IMG/VR virus record: IMGVR_UViG_3300017786_003967
Location: 1-27,452 of that record
DNA from: a virus
Reading direction: 5' to 3' (one strand)
Length of the DNA stretch: 27,452 bases
This document shows positions 13,478-21,540 of this stretch, one piece after another. Every line of letters begins with the position of its first letter. Position 1 is the stretch's first letter. The position numbers and the translations under genes were made by a program. A model generated the notes under the pieces. It was not told where the DNA came from and made no database searches. It saw only the letters and a program-made list of their open reading frames with translations.

Positions 13478-14457
13478 TACAATCCCAACTTATCTTTGAA
13501 TCTTTTGAACACTGTGCCATCTCTTATTTCCTTTTCGCTCCATAACTTGTAACCGAGGTCATAGAGCCATTGGGTCCTGTCCGGGTACTCTGGTGTTTCT
13601 ATGTTGTTTAGGTCTTTATTTGCCACGGGCCAACTGAGTGCAAGATCTGAAGTATTAAATGTAGGGATTCCACGAACACACGAGTCTACACCGGCAGTGG
13701 AATTATGTGTAACAACAGCATGGCAGTTGGATATCGCTTCTTGATAATTGAACCTATAATATTTTTTTTCGTCTCCGTTGAAATATTTTTGACCTATGAC
13801 AACTTCAACGTCCTCTGGAAATTCTCCCATCCTGTTTTCCATGGCAACAACATGATTAGGATGTGGTCTCACAACAAACTTCCTTTCTGTTATTGGTCTT
13901 AATTTTTCATACACCCCGTGGAACCAATCTATTGGATCGAGCTCGTTCATACTCCAGTTGTCTTTGGGTTGTAGTACAAACATGATTGGATCTTCCTGAT
14001 CTGACTTGCGCCATGGTTCATTTTTGATATTCCATCGGGCCTTCGCCGCTTCCCACCGATCGGGAGGACTGTTGTCTGACAAGAAGTCGCCGTTGTTCAT
14101 GGGTGAAAACAATGCAACTCGCCAGTGATGGTTAGGTCCATGCACGTTACCAAAACTTGAAAGCAATCCACCGTCAAACGTTATTATCTTGATTCCTTTT
14201 TTCTTTGCACGTTCCACTAGGTCTCGTCTACGACCTTTTGTGTGATGCATCTGCTTATTGCCTCCATAACCAAACATGCACCCGATCGGTGCTGTTGGTT
14301 CCATTTCGTTTGGCCGCCACTCTCCGGTCAAATTTTCATTTACTATTATAGGTTCATCTCCGCAGGCTTTTACACCTTCAGCCATGTATTGAAGTAAGTC
14401 CCAACTGGCACCTCTCCGTCTGTCTTTTACTGTACGCCTAAATATTTCAACTTTCAT
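13477..14457 (-). CDS. Capsule-synthesis-like GT-B protein, paralogue B
   Basis: The 326-residue protein is the longest of the four related proteins. Its C-terminal half has KFVVRPHPNHVV, CHAVVTHNSTAGVDS and RGIPTF, then IETPEYPDRTQWLYDLGYKLWSEKEIRDG, the same motif string as in paralogues A, C and D. The N-terminal half contains KIITFDGGLLSSFG, a Rossmann-type strand. The RPHP and HNS-x-A-x-D/E residues are the expected nucleotide-sugar contacts in this fold. It overlaps paralogue C by 11 bp and asnB by 1 bp. The sugar transferred is unknown. Confidence 0.55.
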   Translation of the reverse strand: MKVEIFRRTVKDRRRGASWDLLQYMAEGVKACGDEPIIVNENLTGEWRPNEMEPTAPIGCMFGYGGNKQMHHTKGRRRDLVERAKKKGIKIITFDGGLLSSFGNVHGPNHHWRVALFSPMNNGDFLSDNSPPDRWEAAKARWNIKNEPWRKSDQEDPIMFVLQPKDNWSMNELDPIDWFHGVYEKLRPITERKFVVRPHPNHVVAMENRMGEFPEDVEVVIGQKYFNGDEKKYYRFNYQEAISNCHAVVTHNSTAGVDSCVRGIPTFNTSDLALSWPVANKDLNNIETPEYPDRTQWLYDLGYKLWSEKEIRDGTVFKRFKDKLGL

Positions 14458-15262
14458 CTAGTATTCTCCATGCATAACCATTTCTCATCTCTTCAGCAGT
14501 GAACTGACCGTAAGCCAATGAATGATATAAAGGTTCTCTATCTGTGTATTTAGGTGTCTCTATTTTTGTAAAATCTGTTTCTGATATAGGTGCACAGGCA
14601 TTATGTGGATCAGTGAAACATGGTATGCCTCGTGTGGTTGCTTCTAACGTGATGTTAGAATTGTAAGTTACTATTGCGTATGCGTCATCCCAGTCGATGG
14701 GCCCACTTGGTTTTTGATTATCTTTTCCGGTGACAACATAACCACCGTTTTCGTCCACTCCTATAAGTGGATTGTATCCTTTAGTCTTTACGATAATTGG
14801 TCTGTCAGTATTCTCTTTGAGTGTTTTCAAGGTCTGGTCAAGCCAGTTGTGTACTCCACGGAATTCTTTTATAGCATTGGACGGTGGACAAACAATTATA
14901 TTTTTGCCGGTCTTTTGCCATGGTTTGATCGGCCATGGAAATGTTTGTTTGAAACGATCATCTGGCCTAGACTCTTGCCAGTTTTTTAAGAAATTATTTT
15001 TGACTATCTTCATGAAGTATGGGTGGTTACGTGTTTCTCCCCAATACGGTCTGTCTATATAGAAGAAGTCTATTTTATTTTTTTCAGCCCATTTGTACAC
15101 AAGATGTGTACCACGTAGTAAACCAAGTAAGACTGCTTTGGTGCAGTCCTTTTTTGTTATCATTTCAAGCGGTGATAGTTTTTTGCAATCTGGAAGTCCT
15201 GCAACTGCCCAATCTATATATTTTTCAGTAAGTTTTCTGTTTGTTGAACTAACGTAAATCAT
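14447..15262 (-). CDS. Capsule-synthesis-like GT-B protein, paralogue C
   Basis: The 271-residue protein has DRPIIVKTKGYN where relatives have the RPHP motif, so that element is altered. It keeps YAIVTYNSNITLEA, RGIPCF and the tail IETPKYTDREPLYHSLAYGQFTAEEMRNG. It is most like paralogue D (18888-19700) in overall plan, including an early FFYIDRPYWGETRNHPYFM segment like D's YWFTDTPYFGRF. The loss of RPHP may change donor specificity. It overlaps gmd upstream by 14 bp and paralogue B downstream by 11 bp. Confidence 0.55.
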   Translation of the reverse strand: MIYVSSTNRKLTEKYIDWAVAGLPDCKKLSPLEMITKKDCTKAVLLGLLRGTHLVYKWAEKNKIDFFYIDRPYWGETRNHPYFMKIVKNNFLKNWQESRPDDRFKQTFPWPIKPWQKTGKNIIVCPPSNAIKEFRGVHNWLDQTLKTLKENTDRPIIVKTKGYNPLIGVDENGGYVVTGKDNQKPSGPIDWDDAYAIVTYNSNITLEATTRGIPCFTDPHNACAPISETDFTKIETPKYTDREPLYHSLAYGQFTAEEMRNGYAWRILDES

Positions 15263-16232
15263 GAGACAATCGCCTTATATCTTCTTTAACCATAAAAGAA
15301 ATCATGTCTTTGAATTCGGTTTTAGGTTCCCATCCTAATTTTTCTTTTGCTTTGGCGTATGAGCCGTGAAGTGCAAATACTTCTGCCGGACGTTTGTAAC
15401 GAGGATCCGATTCAACATACTGTTCCCAATCATCTATTTCCGCAGTCTGGAAAGCGATAGTTAATAATTCTCTTATGCTGTGTTGTATTGCCGTGCAAAT
15501 CACATAGTCACTTGGTTCTTTTTGTTGCACCATCGTGTGCATGGCCTTAACGAAATCTCCAGCAAAACCCCAGTCTCTTTTGGCTTCTAAATTTCCTAAA
15601 GTAATTTTTTTAGCAAGTCCTAGTTTAATTCTTGCAACACCATCTGTAACTTTTCTTGTTACAAATTCTTTACCTCTGATAGGAGATTCATGGTTAAACA
15701 ATATTCCATTTGATGCGTGTACGCTATAACTTTCTCTGAAGTTTACAGTCATCCAGTATGAACAAAGTTTTGAAATTCCATACGGTGAACGTGGATGAAA
15801 AGGAGTCTTTTCGTTTTGAATACCCTCATCGTTTGCGTTTCCATACAATTCACTAGTACTGGCCTGATAGAATCTTGTTTGTGGATTTTGATTCACTATT
15901 GCATTTAGTATATTCAACACACCCATTGCATTTACTTCCGTTGTTTGCTTGTTAAGGTCCCAACTTGAACCAACAAAACTTTGTGCGGCAAGGTTATAGA
16001 ATTCGTGAGGTCTAATTGATCTCACTAGGTGATTCATATTTGCATCATCAGTGATGTCGCCTGTGATCAGATCAACATCATTTTCTATTCCTAGATAATC
16101 TAGATTTGAGAAATTTGGATTACTATATCTTTTTACCAAACCATAAACTTTGTAATCTTTCTCCAACAAGTATTTTGCTAGGTAAGGACCGTCTTGTCCT
16201 GTCATTCCTGAGATGAAAGCAATCTTTTTCAT
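15249..16232 (-). CDS. gmd: GDP-mannose 4,6-dehydratase
   Basis: The 327-residue short-chain dehydrogenase has the NAD(P)-binding motif GMTGQDG (9-15), the catalytic triad region ASTSELYG (T126) and YGISK (Y151, K155), plus NLAAQSFVG and RDWGFAGDFVKAM, all characteristic of GMD. It converts GDP-mannose to GDP-4-keto-6-deoxymannose, the precursor of fucose, rhamnose, perosamine and colitose. The enzyme for the second step (for example GDP-fucose synthase) is not in the window. It is the fourth gene from the right in the minus glycan operon. A TATAAT-like box lies just ahead of its start. Confidence 0.9.
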   Translation of the reverse strand: MKKIAFISGMTGQDGPYLAKYLLEKDYKVYGLVKRYSNPNFSNLDYLGIENDVDLITGDITDDANMNHLVRSIRPHEFYNLAAQSFVGSSWDLNKQTTEVNAMGVLNILNAIVNQNPQTRFYQASTSELYGNANDEGIQNEKTPFHPRSPYGISKLCSYWMTVNFRESYSVHASNGILFNHESPIRGKEFVTRKVTDGVARIKLGLAKKITLGNLEAKRDWGFAGDFVKAMHTMVQQKEPSDYVICTAIQHSIRELLTIAFQTAEIDDWEQYVESDPRYKRPAEVFALHGSYAKAKEKLGWEPKTEFKDMISFMVKEDIRRLSHDLR

Positions 16233-16240
16233 TTGTATTA

Positions 16241-16246
16241 ATTATA
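16241..16246 (-). promoter_or_regulatory. Possible -10-only promoter before gmd
   Basis: A TATAAT box on the minus strand lies 9 bp before the gmd ATG, in the only non-coding gap (16233-16252) of this part of the operon. No matching -35 box is present 16-18 bp upstream. A -10-only promoter would fit phage gp55-type late recognition, though the box differs from the TATAAATA consensus. An AT-rich ribosome-binding region is an equally simple explanation. Confidence 0.3.
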
Positions 16247-16252
16247 GTTTTT

Positions 16253-17101
16253 TTACGATGGCGGAATATTTTTCCAATAATCAACGTCATGGAATTGACG
16301 GATATCTTTTCTAGTTGATGTCTGTCGTATTTTCCTGTTACCCTTAAAATGATCTATATAATTTCCAAGCACACTGTTTACAAACACATGATGTCCTGTG
16401 ACACCTTTTCGGTAGCCAATATCATGAACCATGATCTTTTTTTCCTGTATAAATTTTTTTGATAGTTCCCAAAACACGGCCGAATCATGCCATTCTAATA
16501 GTTTGAACACGGAACCGGTAATGTACAACTGCTCCCATTCATTTATGAAATTAAGTGTTTCTTTATGTTTCAAATTGTATCCAACAAAACCGCACTCTGG
16601 ATACACTGATTCTCGCCCAAGATAAGTCAGCATTGTATTTTTTGGCAATACGTCTACTAGGAAATCTAAAGGTACAGGTCTAAAAGTAAATGTGTCAGCA
16701 TCTAACCACACGACATAATCATAGTCTTTAGAATTCCGGATAGCGTTGATCACACAAAAAACTTTATTTGAGAATCTTACTGCGTCCCATAAGAAGGATT
16801 CATTATCCTTGTCCAATCCTTCCAACTTGTCTGATCTCCTCACCCCGTTTGGTATTAGGGTGGTCTTCCCGTTTGCTACAGGATCATTTTTATATTTCTC
16901 TTTGAATGCAAATAAATTTGGTTCTGCTTCTATTAGCTCAACACATTTGATTCTAGGGTGAACATCTTTTGGTTGTTGTTCTTCGCAATACATAACTATA
17001 TCTACATTGTTTGGAAACTGTTCTGCTATAGAATGTATCCCTCGTTTTGCAAACGCTTTCCAGGTACCTGGTTTGTAAGATGTTATAACTTTGATTTTCA
17101 T
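16253..17101 (-). CDS. GT-A-type glycosyltransferase, copy 2
   Basis: The 282-residue protein is a paralogue of 10849-11712. It shares the start MKIKVxTSYKPGTW, the DxD in VVWLDADTFTFRPVP (D134-A-D136), MLTYLGRE, YPECGFVGYNL, and the ending GHHVFVNSVLG.YIDHFKGNRK. The two differ mostly in the middle loops and the C-terminal tail, which suggests different acceptors. It touches GT61 upstream (1-bp overlap) and is followed by gmd after 20 bp. The fold assignment rests on the DxD and the start-strand pattern. Confidence 0.7.
   Translation of the reverse strand: MKIKVITSYKPGTWKAFAKRGIHSIAEQFPNNVDIVMYCEEQQPKDVHPRIKCVELIEAEPNLFAFKEKYKNDPVANGKTTLIPNGVRRSDKLEGLDKDNESFLWDAVRFSNKVFCVINAIRNSKDYDYVVWLDADTFTFRPVPLDFLVDVLPKNTMLTYLGRESVYPECGFVGYNLKHKETLNFINEWEQLYITGSVFKLLEWHDSAVFWELSKKFIQEKKIMVHDIGYRKGVTGHHVFVNSVLGNYIDHFKGNRKIRQTSTRKDIRQFHDVDYWKNIPPS
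17059..17101 (-). repeat. Near-identical 5' end shared by the two GT-A genes (copy 2)
   Basis: This is the counterpart of the block at 11670-11712. It shares the palindrome CCAGGTACCTGG and the flanking bases almost base for base, while downstream DNA is clearly more diverged. Confidence 0.6.
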
Positions 17102-18183
17102 TAGTCGAGATATTTAAGTAGGTCAGGAACATCGATTTTAAAATTTATTAGATCGCTAAGTCTCTTTATACCTTTGGGTTTTTTGCCACCTTCTAGTTTT
17201 ATTGGCACTGTGTTGGCCAAGTATAGTTCGTGTTTTAATCCTAGGTGGTGTGAAAGTAACGGATAGACTTTTTTATGAATCATTTTGGTATCTTGTATCT
17301 CAATTACTTTTGTTCCTGGTTTGCACCAAAGTAGATTGACCAATCCTGCCCCATGAGCCGCAACAATGTGTGTTGCTTCTGCAAATGTTTTCATTTGTTC
17401 TCGTATTGTCATTGTTTCTAACACAACTGTTTCCCATCCTTTCAGGGCCAATAACAGTTCGTCCGAATTTGTCATTCTTCTTGTTTTTGCTCCTGGACGT
17501 AGCACCACAATCTTTCGATGTGGTTCTTTGTACTCTGAACCATGGAGACCTTTGAAGTGTCTCAGCCATGGTGCTAGGTGAGGAGTAATCACTCCATCCT
17601 TTGTATTACTAGCACTGGGCACTAGCAAATGTTTAAACTGCCATGTCTCGTTTTTTGGCATGACGAGTACTTTTATTTCTGGAAACAATTCCTCGATTAC
17701 TTTCTTAAAATATTTGCTCTCGTTGGCCAACACGTAGCAGTATTTTGTAAAATCTGTTGACCAGCGTTTCTCTAAAAGTCTAAATTTTGATATCACATCA
17801 ATCCATATGTGCCATGGGTTGTTCACACTCTCCTCATCAATGGGCAACCATACATACAGATATTTCTCATGGAAGTGTTGGCTGACAGGTGGCAGATCCG
17901 CTTGGACCTCATCACCCCATTGCTTCCAGAGTTTGTGTGTCTTGCCTGGTTTGTTTTTGCGTTGATCCGTGAGACCCCAGATGTAATTGGTTATCAATTT
18001 CTGTTGATAGGTTACTAGTAAAGGACAACTATGCACTTTGCAGTCATAGAATTCAGCAACGAAAGTTGGTAAACTTGTAAAGTTTGGATCAATATTTTCG
18101 TGATATGGTACGCTGTAGTTGTAACTGGTATCTACAGTTTCCCATTTTTCCAAAAAGTATTTGATAGAATCAATGTTTTTCAT
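17101..18183 (-). CDS. GT61-family glycosyltransferase
   Basis: The 360-residue protein has the GT61/DUF563 signature: VVLRPG then a basic RR (about 227-236), MTIREQMKTFAEATHIVAAHGAGLVNLLW (AHGAGL at 276-281) and KPGTKVIEIQ. The N-terminal half varies, as usual in this family. GT61 members include plant xylosyltransferases and bacterial capsule enzymes. It is the first gene of the leftward glycan operon, 40 bp from the divergent SGNH gene, and its promoter would lie in that gap. No signal peptide or membrane span was seen, so it acts in the cytoplasm. Confidence 0.8.
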   Translation of the reverse strand: MKNIDSIKYFLEKWETVDTSYNYSVPYHENIDPNFTSLPTFVAEFYDCKVHSCPLLVTYQQKLITNYIWGLTDQRKNKPGKTHKLWKQWGDEVQADLPPVSQHFHEKYLYVWLPIDEESVNNPWHIWIDVISKFRLLEKRWSTDFTKYCYVLANESKYFKKVIEELFPEIKVLVMPKNETWQFKHLLVPSASNTKDGVITPHLAPWLRHFKGLHGSEYKEPHRKIVVLRPGAKTRRMTNSDELLLALKGWETVVLETMTIREQMKTFAEATHIVAAHGAGLVNLLWCKPGTKVIEIQDTKMIHKKVYPLLSHHLGLKHELYLANTVPIKLEGGKKPKGIKRLSDLINFKIDVPDLLKYLD

Positions 18184-18185
18184 GT

Positions 18186-18214
18186 TTGCATTTTGTGAAT
18201 AACTACACTATAAT
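18186..18214 (+). promoter_or_regulatory. Divergent promoter region with a perfect TATAAT
   Basis: On the plus strand, TTGCAT (18186-18191; three of six to TTGACA), a 17-bp spacer and TATAAT (18209-18214) sit directly before the gene at 18224. Predicted transcription start is near 18221, so the mRNA would have almost no leader. The -10 lies in a 12-bp palindrome CTATAATTATAG (18208-18219), so it also presents TATAAT to the minus strand, where the -35 match is poor. It serves the only intergenic gap between the two divergent glycan operons. Confidence 0.5.
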
Positions 18215-18223
18215 TATAGCACT

Positions 18224-18913
18224 ATGCCCTCTAATCTATTCATTAATGGTTGCTCGTTCCTTACCACCAGACCGAAAGATAATGTAAACACTCACTGTGG
18301 TCTAGAACTAGCAAAACTAATGGGACTGGATGTTGCAGTTAGTCTGGCCGGAGGCGGCAGGGGTTCAAAACGATTGATGTGGACAACTAGAACGTGGTGT
18401 GAGAAGTTCCCAGAACAGGCAGAAAAATGTTTCTTCTTGATTGGATCCAGTGGCGGAAATAGATTTGATTACCCCACCGGAGACGGATACAAAGCACATA
18501 AATTTCCAACAATGAAAACTACATGGAAAACGTGGGATCCAAATAGGGATGAACACACAAAAAGTTTTACAAAATACCTATTCAGAGCAGGAATGGACTT
18601 AGACCAAACTACGCAGATAGAATCAACACTGGCGTTGTTAGATTTACAAGACTATTTTCAAAATAAAAAATATCCATATGTGTTTTATAACACACTCTCG
18701 GATGCAAAAATAACAAATGAAGATATCAAGTTTATGTTTAACAAGATAGACAATAAAAGATTCTTCAAACCAGAGACCAGTCATTTAGATCACACTGTTG
18801 CAAACAAACAAGAATGCAAACCCGGAGATCCACATCCTAGCGTAGAAGGACATAAAGACTGGGCGGGCCAACTTAAAGAGTTTATAGATGCTAACAATTT
18901 ACGCACCATTTAA
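18224..18913 (+). CDS. SGNH/GDSL hydrolase-like protein
   Basis: The 229-residue protein opens with FINGCSF (block I, with S11 as nucleophile and Cys in place of the usual Asp before it). A glycine-rich SLAGGGRGSKR (block II) follows, then GSSGGNR (74-80) near the block III position, and DPHPSVEGH (202-210), which supplies the catalytic Asp202 and His204 of block V. SGNH enzymes in glycan clusters remove or transfer acetyl groups. Its position at the head of the rightward operon with FkbM methyltransferases suggests glycan de-acylation. The ATG is close to the predicted transcription start. It overlaps the next gene by 26 bp. Confidence 0.65.
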   Translation: MPSNLFINGCSFLTTRPKDNVNTHCGLELAKLMGLDVAVSLAGGGRGSKRLMWTTRTWCEKFPEQAEKCFFLIGSSGGNRFDYPTGDGYKAHKFPTMKTTWKTWDPNRDEHTKSFTKYLFRAGMDLDQTTQIESTLALLDLQDYFQNKKYPYVFYNTLSDAKITNEDIKFMFNKIDNKRFFKPETSHLDHTVANKQECKPGDPHPSVEGHKDWAGQLKEFIDANNLRTI

Positions 18914-19700
18914 TAATAAGAACAGCAAAGCATGGGAGGTGTTCAACGGTGTCGAGAAATCGTGGCCCGATCAAATTACAAAACTAGATAACGCTGTGGA
19001 AACAGATCCGGTAGGCAACAGCATGTTCTGGGGATTCGTCAACAACAACAGAGAAATGGTCAAGAAGTTGGAAGCACGTAATCACAACTACTGGTTTACT
19101 GACACACCTTACTTTGGAAGATTCGACAACAACAATCTGAAACCTGACAATCATTATTGGCGTGTTTGCAGGAATGGCATACATGTTCCTTACATCAAAA
19201 ATTGCAAGGCCGATAGATTTGAGAAGTTTGGAATGAAGATCAAGGCACCAAACTTCGCTGGCAAGTATATTTTAGTTTGTCCTAGTAGTACAGGTATACA
19301 CAATTATTTAGGTAGACCCAATTGGACCAACGAGACCATGGAACAGATCAAAAGGTACACGGACAGACCAATCCGACTTCGACACAAGCCTAGGGGCAGG
19401 GGTACTTCAGGACCGAGCGAGGCTAAGGTACCCCTATCCGAGGATCTCAAGGAAGCCTGGTGTGTGGTCACTAGTTGTTCCATAGCGGCTGTAGAGGCCA
19501 TGTGTGAAGGAATACCTGTATTCTGTGACAACAAAAGTTTTGCTGTAGACGTTGGAAACGTGGAACTGTCTGACATAGAAAATCCCTACTACGGTGGGCC
19601 AGAAACTTGGCTGTACAGCCTAGCATACCAACAGTTCACTCCCGAAGAGATAGAAAACGGTACAGCGGTTGAGATACTGATGGACAAAGGAATACTATGA
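18888..19700 (+). CDS. Capsule-synthesis-like GT-B protein, paralogue D
   Basis: The 270-residue protein has YILVCPSSTGIHNYLG, then DRPIRLRHKPRGRG in the RPHP position, WCVVTSCSIAAVEAMCEGIPVF, and IENPYYGGPETWLYSLAYQQFTPEEIENG. It matches paralogues A-C along the C-terminal half and C also in the N-terminal half. It is the only plus-strand copy. The ATG lies inside the 3' end of the SGNH gene; no later start is plausible without losing the first strand. It is coupled to the next gene by an ATGA overlap. Confidence 0.55.
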   Translation: MLTIYAPFNNKNSKAWEVFNGVEKSWPDQITKLDNAVETDPVGNSMFWGFVNNNREMVKKLEARNHNYWFTDTPYFGRFDNNNLKPDNHYWRVCRNGIHVPYIKNCKADRFEKFGMKIKAPNFAGKYILVCPSSTGIHNYLGRPNWTNETMEQIKRYTDRPIRLRHKPRGRGTSGPSEAKVPLSEDLKEAWCVVTSCSIAAVEAMCEGIPVFCDNKSFAVDVGNVELSDIENPYYGGPETWLYSLAYQQFTPEEIENGTAVEILMDKGIL

Positions 19701-20338
19701 AGATAGAAAAATTGAGTGGAGGCCTGTGGGTGCCATCGATGGATTCTCAAATAGAGGAATGGCGTGAAAAAGGAAAGCCATTTATGCAGGAAACTGGCCT
19801 CAATCAGTTTCTTCAATGGTGCGATACTCAACACAAAAGATTTAATCTAATAGTAGATGTGGGAGCATGGTGCGGAACATGGTCATTGGCGATGCAAAAA
19901 TATGCAAAAAATATGCATTGTTATGAACCAAACAAAATACATCATGAATGCCTTACAAAAAATTTAGCACCATACAGCCATGTTAGATTGTACAATCAAG
20001 CAGTAGGTAATGAAGATGGATTTGTTAAACTAACTGAGGAGTCTGCTACACAGAATACTAGAGTCCTGATGGAAAATGGAGAAACAAAGATCAATAAATT
20101 AGATTCCTTGGATACAACAGGCATTGACATGATCAAGATAGATGTCGAGGGCCTCGAAATGGAAGTTCTTAAAGGTGCAAGAAACACTTTAGAAAATGTT
20201 GAATACTTAATGATCGAATTGAATGGTAACACTGAGAAATACGGTAGCAGTAAAAAAGATGTTAAGGAACATCTAGAATCCATCGGGTTCAGGATATTAA
20301 TGAAAACCTGGCCTGACCTTGTATATTACAAAGCATGA
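19697..20338 (+). CDS. FkbM-family methyltransferase
   Basis: The 213-residue protein has the SAM motif IVDVGAWCGTWS (52-63), CYEPNK for ribose binding, and the FkbM hallmark MIKIDVEGLEMEVLKGA (145-161). FkbM enzymes O-methylate sugars and other hydroxyl groups. It overlaps its neighbours by 4 bp on each side (ATGA junctions), so it is co-translated with paralogue D and the next methyltransferase. The first 40 residues are a charged extension before the Rossmann fold. The target is unknown, but the context implies a glycan. Confidence 0.82.
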   Translation: MKIEKLSGGLWVPSMDSQIEEWREKGKPFMQETGLNQFLQWCDTQHKRFNLIVDVGAWCGTWSLAMQKYAKNMHCYEPNKIHHECLTKNLAPYSHVRLYNQAVGNEDGFVKLTEESATQNTRVLMENGETKINKLDSLDTTGIDMIKIDVEGLEMEVLKGARNTLENVEYLMIELNGNTEKYGSSKKDVKEHLESIGFRILMKTWPDLVYYKA

Positions 20339-20940
20339 TGTACGAATACTTGAAAAAACTAAAAGTAGAACACGATTTCATGCCCGCAAAGATCCTAGAC
20401 ATAGGTGCTTGGAATGGTTTTTGGACTAACAATGTTAAAAAAATCTGGCCGGAGGCAGAATACACATGCATAGAAGCAGGACAAAAGCATGAGAATAAGT
20501 TGAAAAAAATCACATCCAACTATCATATCGCAGTGTTAGGAGATTCAAATAAGGAAATTAAGATGCATCTGATCCAAATTTCAAAAGGGAACAAAAAGAA
20601 AATAACGTACACAAAAGGTTCAAGTGTGTTTGGTGTGTATGAAAATTACGAGCTGAGACAGATGCAAACACTGGATGAATTGGTAGGCAGTGGCGCACAG
20701 TTTGACCTAATAAAACAAGATGTTCAAGGTGCAGAGATCATGATAATGAAAGGTGCACCAGAAATTTTCAGGAGAGCAAAGTATGTTATACAGGAAGTTA
20801 ATTTACATAAAGATGAAAATTTTCCCGACATGCCCTACGAGGAAACTATGGACAGTTACATGAGCACGTTGGGATTTAACAACAGTGACACCGTAGCAAC
20901 GCACGACGGATTCGATCAAGTGGACAAAATCTATTTTTAG
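20335..20940 (+). CDS. Divergent FkbM-like methyltransferase
   Basis: The 201-residue protein has LDIGAWNGFWTNN (21-33) as SAM motif I, CIEAG for the acidic ribose-binding residue, and LIKQDVQGAEIMIMKGAPE (125-143), where family members usually read KIDVEGxE. Ile to Gln and Glu to Gln changes in that hallmark make it a divergent copy. Start could be either Met of an ATGATG pair. It ends by overlapping the convergent oxygenase gene by 4 bp, with no terminator between. Either it methylates a different group or it is partly decayed; the frame is intact. Confidence 0.72.
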   Translation: MMYEYLKKLKVEHDFMPAKILDIGAWNGFWTNNVKKIWPEAEYTCIEAGQKHENKLKKITSNYHIAVLGDSNKEIKMHLIQISKGNKKKITYTKGSSVFGVYENYELRQMQTLDELVGSGAQFDLIKQDVQGAEIMIMKGAPEIFRRAKYVIQEVNLHKDENFPDMPYEETMDSYMSTLGFNNSDTVATHDGFDQVDKIYF

Positions 20941-21539
20941 TCTCTATAAAAACATTTAGAATTTGAATTCATCAAGAATAGGTTCAGTGTGATCCTCTGT
21001 TCTACCTGATCACTTTCATAACTGTGCCAAGTCTTACCCGCTTGTCCACAGAATATGAATGTAGAGTTTGGTTGCCATTTTGCTTCCTTGACGAAAGACT
21101 TTTCATCCTGTGCTGAATACATTTTAGTACCTACGTTTTTCTCAGGTGTGATGTATGTCACACTGCTCCATATCTTATCTATGCCCTCTTGGTGTATGTA
21201 AAATTTATATGGCAGTGGTGGAGTGATAGATAGGTGAGCATTGACACCTAAATTTTCAAACCATCTGTGAGTTTTATATTTGCTACACAATAGTTTTGCA
21301 TTGTCTTTTATGACTTTGCTTATATTGTATATTTTGTCATAGAATGATATGTTATGTTTCTTGAAGTCTTCCGGATGTATCACTACAAGTTTATCTTTTG
21401 GTACATCCAACTGTTCACACTCTTTCCTTAGCGTGTTGAAATCATCTTGCGGCAGTGTGTCCTCTATTATTTGATGACTCCATGGTTCATCTGATGTTGC
21501 ACCGTTGAGGCACTTGTTTAGAAAATAATCTGCTGGCAT
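20937..21539 (-). CDS. Fe(II)/2-oxoglutarate-dependent oxygenase-like protein
   Basis: The 200-residue protein shows the double-stranded beta-helix pattern. H116-x-E118 in YIHQEG (instead of HxD) and H172 in KTWHSY are the likely iron ligands, and R182 in EQRITLNLFL is the likely 2-oxoglutarate contact. The segment STFIFCGQAGKTWHSY resembles the second metal strand of prolyl-hydroxylase-like and phytanoyl-CoA-like phage proteins. It starts 2 bp after the radical SAM gene stops, so the two are one unit. It probably hydroxylates a sugar, a lipid or a protein side chain; the substrate is unknown. Confidence 0.65.
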   Translation of the reverse strand: MPADYFLNKCLNGATSDEPWSHQIIEDTLPQDDFNTLRKECEQLDVPKDKLVVIHPEDFKKHNISFYDKIYNISKVIKDNAKLLCSKYKTHRWFENLGVNAHLSITPPLPYKFYIHQEGIDKIWSSVTYITPEKNVGTKMYSAQDEKSFVKEAKWQPNSTFIFCGQAGKTWHSYESDQVEQRITLNLFLMNSNSKCFYRD

Positions 21540-21540
21540 C

